A DNA stretch of 64,000 bases from Polytrichum commune (GCA_950295325.1 OX485804.1:40486001-40550000); one strand, 5' to 3'. Positions 50,401-62,044 are shown, counted from the first letter of the stretch. Program-made: numbers and translations. Notes: a model not told the origin generated them from the letters alone.

Positions 50401-50627
50401 GGGATATTTGCAACCCATTCTATAAGAAATATCCTCATGTTCTCACGTGCTAAAAGACAGTCAATTAAGGTGCACACCCTAGGCACACGTATCGCATGGA
50501 TGAAGGCTTTGCATAAACCCGAGAAGTGCATTCATCTACAACAAAGTCCCCCCAGAACAACCTCCTTACTCATAAGTCAAGTACTAAGAAGATGTGTTGG
50601 AATACTAAGTTGCCTAACATGGACTTA

Positions 50628-51158
50628 TGGGGCATTCCCACCTGACTTTAGTTAAGACCCAAAGTATTTCCTAAAAACCAGGTAAAGCTCCCTCGGTTAT
50701 AGCGGAGGCATCCGACTATCCCAATGCACCTACAAGAACTTGCTCCGGAGATTTTCAAGTAGCTTTTAGTTAAGTAGCTTTCACACATGTTCATGGTTTT
50801 ATCTACCAAGCAATGAATGTTGGGTAGTTTTTGTCCCATCCCCAAATGCCTTAATACTCACCTATCTTACCATCGGTTTTTGTTAATGAAGCTCCTCGTG
50901 CCCTCATAGCTAAGACTAAAAAGCAACCAATCACAAGGGTGGGAGGCGACACTTTTAAAGTTCCTATATTCTTGCCTCATGTTTAGGTACCGATGGGAGG
51001 GTCGGTGGTTGAGGCTTAAAACTTCCACTTTTAAGCCATGCCACATCATTTGCCACCTAGGCTCGGCACTAAAAAGAGCCGTATGTGTGAACCCTAGATA
51101 ACTAAAACCGCTTTTAGACTAAAACTACTTCTAACTAATGTCAGGTGGGAATGCCCCA
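50628..51158. mobile_element. PIF/Harbinger-like TIR element (531 bp, TSD TTA)
   Basis: Ends TGGGGCATTCCCACCTGAC on both strands (19 of 19, extending to about 30 with mismatches). TTA target copies lie at 50625-50627 and 51159-51161. No coding capacity. Confidence 0.85.
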
Positions 51159-51920
51159 TTAGTTGGCCATGCTTAGGACGTCTACCCTTTTAGAGGTTTG
51201 TTTGGTTCCACTGCATGCACCCTAGAGAATTCCCCTGCTCTCTATCCCATGTCCCGACAATCTTGTATGTTTCTTTACATTGAAATAAACATATTTCTTT
51301 CGTCCATAAATAAACTTCGTAAAAGAAAACAATGCCCCTTCCCAATGAATGAGTTTGCGTAGGCTCCAAGAGTTCTTGGCCACAAGAACGGGCCTCATGA
51401 AGCGTACCTCAAGTATAAAGACCTCAGAGAGTGTACATAGTATGATAAAACTTGGGAAAGACATCAAGGACAAGTGTTATTATGCTCCTTTTATTCATTA
51501 AATATTCCTTTGCTGTATGCAAGAGTGACATTCCTCTTGGGCAAGGGATTGCTTGTATGATTGGCTTTTCAACACGGTGTAGTTTATTACGACTGGTGGT
51601 CCTTTTGTGGGCGTAAAGGTACAAATAATTTGCATGGGAACTGGGCATTGGGTGAGTATTTTAAGCACACTAAGAAATTTAAGAAAGGAGCTACGGTGCT
51701 TGCATGTTCCCCACCTGTCATTCGAGTAGTCTACACGTCATCAAATGTTGTATTGTCATTAAGGCACATTGAATTACTTTCTAAATTCATAACATTCTTC
51801 ACCAGCTGAAGAATGTTCACTTGTTAATCTCGGTGGGGTTCTCACCAGTGGCATCTGAATGGGGAGATTTTCAGGCATAATTGGTCGAATTCTAGTGTTT
51901 CCAAGTCTAACTGGTTACAT

Positions 51921-52638
51921 TAAGGTAGAGGGTGCTTAAACCGACACTTTAAGCTATTGCACATACATATGGCTACATGGTTGATATCAAAAATATATAT
52001 TCATATTAGTCTTTGTTCTAAACATAGATATAAAGAAGAAGAAAAATTTAGCCTCAATCAGATATTTGATGAATATTCAAAGTCAAAACCACTAGCTTCC
52101 TTAAACCAATATATAGACCCCCGTGTATGATGACCTTGGATATGATGAGGACCCCACCTTCATTGCCTAGAACTAACACAACATAATTGGGTACTAGACC
52201 CAAGCTAGATCAAAGACCAACTAGTAACGGTGTGCAAAGTCACATGGCCACCTCCATGATCCCACCTAGTTCGCTTGCAAAACCATCACCTTGCATCTTG
52301 GGTATCAACCCCCTTTGTGCTTTGTGGGCCTACCTTCGTGACTTTGTGAATAGAATGGCTATAAGCCCTCCCCCCCCCCTGCAGTTTATAGAATGGCTAG
52401 AATAGGCATTGACAAGCCACCCTAAACCCACCTTGAACCAACCCGAGATAGAGTGGAGCCCATTACCTACCCTACATGGAGGTAATGGAGGTCGCTTTGA
52501 GATGGTGCCACTAAAGGCACCTAAAAGTGTCACTCCATGGGCCCATACACTCCTACACCATGGGGAACGCTTCAAGGTAGTAGAGTGTTGATGATTAGGA
52601 GGTGTTTATAGGTGTTGGCTTTAGCACCCTCTACCTTA
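51921..52638. mobile_element. TIR element (about 718 bp) with AAGGTAGAGGGTGCT ends
   Basis: Left TAAGGTAGAGGGTGCTTAAA, right on the other strand TAAGGTAGAGGGTGCTAAAG; similarity runs about 28 bp. The overlapping short frames inside (52187-52591) are not recognised. TA or TTA flanks, superfamily undecided. Confidence 0.7.
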
Positions 52639-52685
52639 GTTTCTATCTCACAAAAGTTATCGCACTCCGCCACTCTAGAGAATTA

Positions 52686-53056
52686 CACTAAACATGATAT
52701 TTAGTGTCACCAACTCTGATTGTCTTGCTCAATACTCATTGTAAACCGCGGTAGAGTGTCCCGACACTAATTGTTAACCCGACATTATTTGTCACTCCTT
52801 GTAAATTTTTTGGGGGATTGTAGAATTACATTGTTGCAATTACTGTCACTTACCAAGTGATTTTCATCCAAATTTCAATTGTCCATGACAACATGTCATC
52901 ACAAGTTGCTGATAAAAGAAGGTAAGGTTTTGGCCGATGGATGAATTATTCCGTCATCCATGACAATATCTGTTCACTTATTCATAAGAAGTGTCATCCG
53001 AAAAGTTATCAGAGTGACCTAAAAATACCATATGATAGTAAATATCATGTTTAGTG
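52686..53056. mobile_element. Tc1/mariner- (Stowaway-) like MITE (371 bp, TSD TA)
   Basis: Perfect inverted ends of 18 bases (CACTAAACATGATATTTA on both strands), flanked by TA at 52684-52685 and 53057-53058. The site without the element is seen in the related block at 48312-48462, which supports a TA target rather than the 3-bp target expected of CACTA elements. Confidence 0.85.
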
Positions 53057-53287
53057 TAGCTGGTTTGAAACCATCATGATGTATTATCAGTCCCATTAAC
53101 CTTTTCGGCTTCCTAGACTTCAAAATCAATTTCATTTCATTTCATGATTTTTCATTGTTAATTTAAGTACATACTATAGATTCCTCTAAAATGATAGGTC
53201 ATTTAATAAGTTAATTCTCAAACTCAACCAGTTCATCTGTAACTAGTGATCGGTTCTCCTTGTTCGGTGGTGGTTGCGGTATTATTA

Positions 53288-54279
53288 CAGTCCTACCTCT
53301 TTAATACGACACTCGATAATACGACAACCTCGATATTATGACACAAATTTCGTAAACCAAACTTCCTAGTTCAAATCTACCTCTATACTACGACTATGAC
53401 AATGTTAATACGACACTCCTAGACCCCCCAAATGTCATATTATAGAGGTAATAAATGCATTTATATGGTGGGTCCCACACACTTATATATACATAAATAC
53501 ATAAATTATTTTAAATTCATAAATCTTATACATATGAAGTTTGGATTAAGGAAGTTTAAATGTAAAATGATGAAATAAACATGAGAACCATGGGAACTAG
53601 GTTCTCTTTCTAAAACCCTACTCATGAGGACCAAAGAGAAAAATCGAGATTGATCAAGGAGTCCGAAGACCTGGCCCTTCTTATATCAAAACTGCAGCTT
53701 GGATCAGATGAGATGCCATTTGAAGAGTATGTGGTAATGGAAGGTGAAGACATCATTGAGGCTGAATATTGCATGTCAGAGCTGGTTGATATGGCCTTAG
53801 GACAGAGAATAGAGCCAGTTAGTTTGGACCTTACTGCTGAGACCGTAAACCCTTTAGATGTTGATGAGAGACCTCCACCTATTGTGAAACTAACGGATGC
53901 TCAACAACATGCTCAGCTATTAGCTACATTTTTTATGGACAATTCATTAGACTTCACTCCCGCAAATATGATGAAATTGCAGGGCATAATAGAGAAGCTC
54001 AATAAGATATATGTTGCTAACTTGAAGTGGCAACATCAGCGGACTATTGATTCCTTCTTCAAGTCCACATAGGTTTAGTGAGGAGAATTTGCATATTTGT
54101 AATACATTTGAAAGAATACTCATTTTTACATATGAAAAAATATCTCAAGTGTGTTTTTATGAAGTACCTCGTTATTGTGACAACCAGGTTCAATTTGTCA
54201 TATTATTGAATATGTGACACCTCGATAATACGACCTTTTTCTCGTTTCCCAAACGTGTCATATTAAAGAGGTAGGACTG
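53288..54279 (+). mobile_element. pogo/Tigger-like element, internally deleted (992 bp, TSD TA)
   Basis: Ends CAGTCCTACCTCTTTAATA on both strands, TA at 53286-53287 and 54280-54281. The left end carries three tandem copies of a motif like CTCGATAATACGACA and the right end at least two. Homologous end to end with the flanks of 27590-29616. Retains only the 3' part of the transposase. Confidence 0.92.
53650..54072 (+). pseudogene. C-terminal remnant of a pogo-type transposase
   Basis: An open frame of about 140 codons aligned by eye with the C-terminus of the relic at 27807-28256: shared LGS-E-P-EEYV, IKL/VKL, AQLL, KLNK and the ending TIDSFFKST / TIDSYFRS. No DDE residues lie upstream, so the catalytic domain has been deleted. 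The frame is clean, unlike its 28-kb cousin. It could be expressed as a small acidic protein, but there is no evidence for that. Confidence 0.75.
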
Positions 54280-54483
54280 TACATGGATTGGGTCTTAGTA
54301 TCGGCTATTTCCAACTGCGCAATGTCAGCAACACACACATTAGCACTCAGATTCAGAACTAAATTATCTTACATGTTCAGATCTTACCTTTGGGATCCAA
54401 GCATCAGAAGCACATGTACGAGTCAGTAGATGTGCTGGAAAAACATTATGTTTACTGTCAACAGGTTTTACAAATCTCCACAT

Positions 54484-54716
54484 CAGTGCCCGGGAAGTTT
54501 TTGGGCAGTCGGTCAAGATCCTCTTGAATTTTAAATCCAGCCAGTTGGTTACATGTTGACATATTCTGGTTTTTCTTTCTTTCATTTGAGGTATATTCTT
54601 CTATAGGTTCCTCTAAAATGATCGGTAAATTTCCTGAAGTCTTGAACTTCAACAGGTTATTTCTCAAACTCAACCCAGCTCATCTGTAACTTACCGCCAC
54701 TTCTTCCCAGTCATAG
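54484..54716 (+). mobile_element. hAT-like MITE (233 bp, exact 8-bp TSD CTCCACAT)
   Basis: Begins CAGTGCCCGGGAAGTTTTTG; its right end on the other strand begins CTATGACTGGGAAG. CTCCACAT lies at 54476-54483 and again at 54717-54724. This copy fixes the element boundaries and the 8-bp target size typical of hAT transposons for the whole family. Confidence 0.9.
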
Positions 54717-54724
54717 CTCCACAT

Positions 54725-57336
54725 GCTCATCAACATGATTCATTTGTTCATCAGATCTAGAGTGTTGATCTGCCACTGAACCTCATGACAATTGTAATAT
54801 ATTATGAGATGCTGCAATCATCTTGTAAATCCAATTTCTTTTGGAAATTAACAGCCAAAATATTTTAAATGCACCTGCTTTTGACAAATGCTGTGCACGT
54901 GGGAGGAGAGGTTCATTGAATGGTGCAATAATACACACAGGAAGTCGAATTGGGTCTTGAAAATTTGGCAATGATAAAGCGAGACCTCCTCAATCCCTTT
55001 GACAGACATTTAACTTAGGGGTAGAAGTGTGGGTCCTGCAAGCTGGCTCAAGAGCAAATCGCGGATTTGAAAAGAAGCTATGACCAAATTTATTGCCGTC
55101 ATATAATTTCTTTTTAGTATTGGATGCACTGCATTGAATTGACAATTCTACTTTCAACGCTTAATCATTGGAAAGTTTTGGTACAACTATGCCACGTGTG
55201 GAGAGCATGCTTACCAACCAGTGTAGTTGAGAAAGATTGGTCATGCGCTACTTTTGAGCCCACACACTAACTTACTACAAATGGCACTGATTGACCGACA
55301 AATTTGTATGCGAGTCACTTTGGGAAAGAAAGAAAGAAGGTAAAAAAATAAAAATAAAAATAAAAATACTACTATCATATTTACATACAGTATAAAGAAT
55401 CGCACATCGAAGAGCATGAGGGTTATGAGAATTTGTCACAATGTTTCATCTGCTTAAGCATGACATCATCCATAGATCCAAGATTCGGTCCACAAGTTGA
55501 TGGGTTATCTTGATAACCAACTAGAGTAGGTGGATGAGTCATCATTTTTGCGGCTCATCATTCACTCTCCTCTCACTAGCTATCCAATCCATGCACTTCT
55601 TGTCAGCGTTGTCACCATAGACATGACCGTTGATGAGGTTGTTGAGCGTCCAAGGAGGGTCCCTAATGACATGTTGGGAACAACAAACCGGTCAAAGTTA
55701 TCGATTGTAGATCTAATCAATGGAGATAAATAGATTGGTTTTATTAGTTGACTTGGAAAAAATTATCAATATTTGTTCTAAAATATGTTCGTCAATTGGA
55801 TTGACCAAGTGTCAATTGAGCAAGTGAACAAGTAAACATGAAGAACTTTTTTGAAAATCATTTTGTTGCAGGCCGGTCGACTCAACATTTGAAACTTGAA
55901 AGCCGACCATGGAAATTGACCGAAAGAAATAACGTGGAGCAATTTGATTGGTGGGAAAAAAGATTTCTACCTCCTCTTCCCTTTTGTCATGTGACATGAC
56001 AACCCTACTTCCGGTCAAGAACAACTTAGAAAGTGGCCCTCAAGTGTGCACTGTGTAAGCAATTTGTCATGTCAATGCACATTGTCATTTGTCAAACAAA
56101 GAATATCATGTGTTGAAAAACCAAAAAAAAATCCAATCAATGACTAAACATATTATCAACACTACTTAACCTAAAAGATTAAGCATGAGACGTGCTTGCT
56201 AATACGACCATCAAAATTATGGCATGTGACAAATTGTTTCCAAATCGTTGGTGGTGTTTTTCATTGCACCTATTGATGACTGGAGCTTACTCGAAGAAAT
56301 TAGAATGCAGCATTTTCAAATCAGCACCTCATGCGATGGATGGGGACTGAATAGATAAGCACACCAATGACCTCATGAAGTTGGTGTATCTATCTATCTA
56401 TCTAGCACACCATAGACATATAAGGTAGACCACCCTTGTTCAAATACTTTTCTTAATCGGACATCTATATTTTGGTGGTATGCGATGAGGACCCCATCGC
56501 GTACCAAAATTTTGATCATGCTGGGACTGAATTTTGATCAAGCCGGAACCAATAATGCCATGCCACATGTCCTAGTTTTGAGTGCTAGAGTGAGGAGGAA
56601 TGAGCAGTTAGAATGAGCAGTTTTGGCAAACTCTAGATACTGGTCATATGTTCAGGCCACCTATTGGCTTCAAACATTCATAATAACTTCAATTTAAGGT
56701 ATAAAATTACTGAAAATTTGCATTCCTCTTTATTCCTAGCTTCCTACACAGGAAAACATTTGCACCACCTTAGACTTCTCCAGATTTGACGCAGAATCTC
56801 TATGATATGTGATCGGTTATGGATGCCTCTACTCAAATCACAAAAAACAAAACAACCATTCAAGATCCATCTACCGTAGACACCTTGAGCACAAATGCGG
56901 GCCGCTTGCCAGCCATGTATCGTAACTCCGGCAATTGGGGGCACATCTAGTATCACGCATGCAACTTAGAAGGAGTTTTTGGTGTGACTGATTGTGGAGT
57001 TGGGCCGCGGCCAAATTGGGTCCCAGCATGGTCAAAAACTCTGCTCAAAAGGAGGTGGCAGTGAGTCACAAGGGCAGTTTGCTTGCTTGCTGGCTGGCTG
57101 GCTGGCTGCTTGGAATATGCACTGTACTGTACTTACATTGAGTCGGGTGTGGCTCAGATACCCAGAAATGTCTTTGAAACACAGTTGTGCCTACTGATCG
57201 AAGCTGCCCCTTGACTTATTGGCTTTGCAGGTAGCCGTACGCAAGCTACTATACGTGGAATCCTTGGGCTATTTGTGGCAAGAACTTAGAAGCTCGGGTC
57301 CCAAGGACCCCAAGTCTACATATATATACCTGTATT
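54725..57336. other. Gene-free stretch
   Basis: Contains one unit of the 120-bp repeat seen in the glyoxal oxidase intron (55465-55590), an (AAAAT)n tract at about 55347-55368, a CTAT tract at 56390-56404 and a TGGC tract near 57089-57110. No gene recognised. Confidence 0.4.
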
Positions 57337-57711
57337 CTTTCTCTCTCACTCTCTCATAGGGTTTTTAACTTTCCCGTACATACATAAACCCACAGTCGTT
57401 CTCTCTCTCGCTCTCTCGTAGGGTTTTAAACTTTCCCATACATACATAAACCCACAGTCGTTCTCTCTCTTGTTCTTTCGTAGGGTTTTTAACTTTCCTT
57501 TACATACATAAACCCACAGTCGTTTTCTCTCTTGCTCTCTGGTAGGGTTTTTAACTTTCCCTTAAATACATAAACCCACAGTCGTTCTCTCTCTCGCTCT
57601 CTTCTAGGGTTTTTAACTTTCCCTTACATACATAAACCCACAGTCGTTCTCTCTCTTGCTCTCTCATAGGGTTTTAAACTTTCCTTTACATACATAAACC
57701 CACAGTCATTC
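57337..57711 (+). repeat. 62-bp x 6 tandem repeat with telo-box motifs
   Basis: The motif TAGGGTTTT starts at 57357, 57419, 57481, 57543, 57605 and 57667: exactly 62 bp apart each time. Each unit has a CT-rich stretch (TCTCTCTCGCTCTC), TAGGGTTTTTAACTTTCC and TACATACATAAACCCACAG. The units differ by a few substitutions and no indels. A TATATATA lies at 57320-57327 just upstream of the first unit. Confidence 0.95.
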
Positions 57712-57721
57712 AGAGCAGATC

Positions 57722-57802
57722 ATGGCATGCAAAGGAATATTCTGTGCGACTTGGGTTGTGAGAGTCGTCAACCGCATCCAGGGAGATTTTTGGGTGCAGT
57801 AG
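57722..57802 (+). other. Short open frame after the 62-bp array, run into by a MITE
   Basis: ATG in good context (ATCATGGCA) 10 bp after the array, 26 codons, stop at 57800-57802. From 57772 the frame is transposon sequence. It may be the stub of a first exon. No family recognised, and it is very short. Confidence 0.25.
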
Positions 57803-57975
57803 GGTGAGATCCTAGCGTTTCCAAGTGCAACTGGTTACGTGTTTACATCTTTGGTTTTTCTTTACTAAGTTGGGGTATATTCTCTCAAAATATCTGAAAT
57901 GATCAGTAGTTTTCCTCAAGTCCTGAACTTCAACCAGTTCATATGTGACTAGCAGCCGATTCTCCCCATTCACTG
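57772..57975 (+). mobile_element. hAT-like MITE (204 bp, TSD GTCGTCAA/GTCATCAA)
   Basis: Same family as 54484-54716: GGGAGATTTTTGGG near the left, TTCAACCAGTTCAT and TCTCCCCATTCACTG at the right. Flanking 8-mers differ by one base (57764-57771 and 57976-57983). Confidence 0.82.
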
Positions 57976-60900
57976 GTCATCAATATTTGCCTCTTTGAAA
58001 GGTTTCAAGCTACCATTGTCAAAGGTCTACATGACAGTTTGTCAAAACCTCAACAAATACTAGAGCCAATTTTGACTTGGTCTATGAGATTGACAGTATA
58101 ATATTTGATGTAACTTTTTGTAAAGAGGAAGTGACGTCATCTTACATGCGACATTGGTGATTAGATAGATAGATAGATAGATTGCATCCCTCACAACATT
58201 ATTTAACTGCATGGCTGTGTTCCATTCTATATTTAGCATCCGATGTGGGGCCTCCACTATCTTACCTTCATGAGAGAAACTTAGAAAATAGGAAGAAATT
58301 GACGCTGGTGCAAATAATGAATAGTGACGGTTTGAATAGTAAAAATATTGTGAATAGTGTCGGCATTTTCAATGATATTTGTCTATTAATAGTAATTCAA
58401 GGGAATAATCATGAGACGAATAGTGTTTCATGTGGATGATCCTGGGATGGATAGTAATTTCTACGCATAGTGTCGGGAATATAACTGTACCCAAATTTTC
58501 AAATAGAACTTGAATGTATGAAAAGTAAACGAATATTCCCAATTTGTTCGAGGGGACCACAAAATAGAATTGACATATCCCAGGGTCATGGAACCGACAA
58601 ACATGGTTGAGTAATGTTATGCGAAAACCTTAATGTTATATGTATTTTCTCATTGTGTTTCATTCCTCGAAAAAAGAAAACACGTGACTTTCAGAGGAAC
58701 TTGCGGGAAAGCATGGATTTCTTTGTGCACCTTTGCATGTGCTAGAAGATATTCGGGGTCTTTTTGACAAACACCCTTGGCATACGGGAAGCCATTTGTC
58801 AAACATTACCATCCACCCATATTTTGTTTGACAATAAGGGGTTCCTTCACCTTGATTTTGACTAGTATGTCATGCTTTTGCCAAATTCGCTCCAACCTAC
58901 CCCGGTTTTACGATATATTCTCTTCTCAAATGTGGGCCATGTCATGTTTTGGAATCATCCTCTAATATTGAGGCCTAATATACTCACTAGATTCTAAATT
59001 CATTACTAAATTTTCTTATCATTGTTAGTTTAGAGGTATATATATGGAGGGAGAGATACCCAGACACCTCTTTCAAGGCACTACCTTCTTGCCTATTTCT
59101 CATGTAGAATTTTTTTTCTTTTCAAAATCATCCAATTTCCCACAGTCATCGTTTTCTTGTCTGCAAAACTTCAAAACAAGCCAGAGTGCGAAGAAAAACT
59201 TCCAGAGTGCCAATAGGATGCAAGCTTCTTCATGCCATGCTCATACATGGCACATTGACCACCCAATAACCTTGTCTTTGGATTCTAAGGCCGAGTATCA
59301 TTCTTACACAACATACAAGCCCAACAAAATCTATCACATTTCAAGATTTTACTCATTGTTTACCAAAATCAGAGTATATTGTATATTGTGTAAATACGTA
59401 TATTGTGTAAATACGTATATCTAGTTACCTATGTGTGCTCTAGCTAATTCATAGAATTATACAACCAAAACATCACAGCCTATCATTCTCACAACACCAA
59501 ACCCTATTCAGTGGATCTTTGAAGGAACTGTCTCACATGTGCCCATACAACCAACATAGAAATGAGGTTAGTTATGCATACAAGGTGTTCACAAAAATTG
59601 TTCACTTATCATCGAGCTTACAAGTACGCATATATAGAGTTTGACTGCAAGAAAGGAGGTATTTTACTCTAGGAATAAACTCTCCGCATCTTGGTAGAAG
59701 TCATGTTACGTTGTGCACTTTTTACTGCAAGCTCTACACCAACGCACCAGTTTCGCATAGATCCAAACATGATATTCCTCATGAGATGGGCGTCACTCAC
59801 AATCCCTTATCCTAAGTGATGGTTAAGGGCTCACCCTAATTCTCTTGATTAGATATTTGTGGTAGATTAGGCATGCCATCTTAAATGTCTCAAATTAGAC
59901 GTCTCAAATTAGCCTTAGGATTGAATAATTCTTTGACGTATGGGCCTGTCCCAATCAAATAGGTACGTCCATCACCTCGTCATCCTTCATCCAACCTTAG
60001 GTAAGTATCTTGTGTACATACGTAGGGCCTAGGCCCTTATACATTCATAGCAAAGTGTGCCTATGGCATGGTATACCATGATATGTGTCCATGCTCCAAT
60101 GCCTTTGAAGGAGCATATCCAAGGATTCAAGCACTATTTGATTGCATCATGGTTTCTTACTCAAATATCCATATATGTATCTCATTCAGATAGATAGATA
60201 AATAAATAAATAGATAGATAGAGTCCCCCAAAAACTGATCAGTCTAAAGTCATTTAGTATCATTCAATTTGCTTGGAAACTTTCTTACCAATGGGTTACC
60301 AATATTGTTCATAAATCAAAGAAAGTTGTCATGTTTCCCCCCTCCCCAAAATTTCATATATATATATATATATGGAGGTGTGTCTCACATAAACCATGTC
60401 CCTATGTGGTGGCATCATATCTCATGATGCTCATCATAATACATATACCCCAATATATACACAATCAGAAGTGTAGCCCACATGCAATGCGGCTCTATAC
60501 ATGAAGATCCATAACATACATGTATAGCCCTATTATGGGCACTTTCCACAAACAACTATAATTGTTGGATTGGACTAGAGAGTTTCTCATACGGTAAGCA
60601 ATTCCAAATCTTGTAGAGTATTATTTCAAGTTCTAGAACCAAAGTTCGAACTCCAAAAAATATAATAATTTCTTTCGTAAAACAACCTTGAAACGATCGG
60701 CACACAAACCTCCCCTTATAGTGTTAAACAACGAACCTAGAATAACTCATATATGCAACACATATTTTGAGCTCATAGTCGAATCTCATCATGACATGTG
60801 TCTTTTTGGGTGCCCATTTTTGTGTATACAAGCATCACCACGTAAGCTTACTACTCAAATACACGATAGGTGAAACATCCGATTCAGAAGAGTGGCCACA

Positions 60901-61209
60901 AAAGGGCCACACACCTTACCGACAGAAGACAAAAGCTTGACAGCATCTATGGACACCCAGATGGAAATCCCCAGTGCAGTTTAAAATCTCTGGAAACTGA
61001 GCAAGCTGGGAGACTTGAAGCCTGTGTGCGAGTCAGCCAACCTCCTCAATATTTCAATCATTCTTAACAGGGTGCAGGAGCCTGACATCTTCTACAAAGT
61101 CCAGTGGATTTCTCATACACAGGGGACAAAACTCGGGTAACTTATGTTGCAAGACATATACCTCTGCCAGAGAATAGTAGTAGTAGTACTACTACTACTA
61201 CTACTAACT
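57976..61209. other. Gene-free stretch with microsatellites
   Basis: (GATA)n at 58162-58182, a GATA/AATA tract near 60190-60220, (TA)n at 60356-60375, and a 22-bp tandem pair ending in TGTGTAAATACGTATA at about 59377-59420. A perfect palindrome of AGT then ACT triplets lies at 61176-61206. A 126-codon frame at 59044-59424 is not recognised. Confidence 0.45.
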
Positions 61210-61357
61210 GTCTCTTCCCACTGGTTTTGTGCGCTAACTTATTGCATAGCGCTCACGATGAAGGTTAGATTAGATTGAGCATGATGGTTTTGGGTGGGAC
61301 CCACAAGTAGTCAGAGTGCACACAATCTATCACCAACAACAACTCTCCAGCTGCTGG
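61210..61357 (+). repeat. Direct repeat, left copy (right copy 62053-62200)
   Basis: About 145 bases, roughly 93% identical by eye, sharing GCTAACTTATTGCATAGCG and GAGCATGATGGTTTTGGGTG. The copies bracket a pogo-like element but are not its ends. The right copy ends in an expanded (CTG)8 tract (62191-62214). Confidence 0.85.
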
Positions 61358-61397
61358 TAGACATATAACATAACATAACTCTACCATAGAACCACTA

Positions 61398-62044
61398 CAG
61401 TAATCTCCCGCTTAAGTATGCACTTTGAACCGGAGCTGCTGGTGCGCACTTAGTTGGTAGGTGTGTGTACTTTACTCATATCGCCAGCGTTCTAGATTGG
61501 GCTAGTCGGAAAAAGTAACCGTTTAATACCCATCTAGCTTATTTGTGAAGAATACAGGTTCACTTGTATTCTTCACCCATCTAGCTTACCAATGTTCACG
61601 AAGCTGCTGGTTTGGTTTGATCCCCTTCCCATTGAGGCTTGATGTTGATGGACAAGCTTCGACAACCTCGGAAGAAGAACAAACCACCTATCGATGACGA
61701 AATCCAGCCTATCGAGACATTTGTTGAATCTAAGAGCGCGACCGGCTTCAAAGGCTTTGAAGCTCTACATAGCACTCTCCTCGACCAATTGCTTTGCTCC
61801 GATGTTCAAACGGGAGCTGGACAAATGCACGATGAGCTGCGACGATCGTTCGAGACGCTTCAGCAAAACGTTCACAGACTGACATTGAATGTCAAGCGTA
61901 AAAAATTCATGCGTTCGCGGCAAATGACGACTCTGCATGACACGTTCAAACAATAAATTACGAACCCTGATTTTCGTCAAAAAATTTGCGCACTTAACCG
62001 GGATGTGTACTTAAACATGCGCGTACTTAAGCGGGAGATTACCG
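61398..62044 (+). mobile_element. pogo-like element, second family (647 bp, TSD TA)
   Basis: Left CAGTAATCTCCCGCTTAAGT after TA (61396-61397); right, on the other strand, CGGTAATCTCCCGCTTAAGT before TA (62045-62046). Subterminal direct motifs such as GTGCGCACTTA and GTGTGTACTTTA lie at the left and TTGCGCACTTAA, GTGTACTTAAA at the right. Confidence 0.88.
61639..61956 (+). pseudogene. Probable C-terminal remnant of a pogo-family transposase
   Basis: 105-codon frame beginning MMLMDKLRQPRKKNK and ending MTTLHDTFKQ, the same kind of ending as TIDSFFKST in the 53-kb element, and likewise the only open frame inside a TA-flanked element. No catalytic residues. Family placement rests on position and ending only. 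Confidence 0.5.

Larger units (their letters stand above)
51846..53269 (+). mobile_element. hAT-like MITE split by later insertions
   Basis: The left half (51846-51920) reads CAGTGGCATCTGAATGGGGA and on to CTAACTGGTTACAT. The right half (about 53130-53269) resumes at TAGATTCCTCTAAAATGAT and ends CGGTTCTCCTTGTTCGGTG. Together they make one family member, interrupted by about 1.2 kb of other repeats. Confidence 0.75.

Noticed and set aside
52686-53056. CACTA-superfamily transposon, suggested by ends starting CACTA
   Set aside because: The target is TA, supported by the empty-site counterpart at 48312-48462, not a 3-bp duplication.
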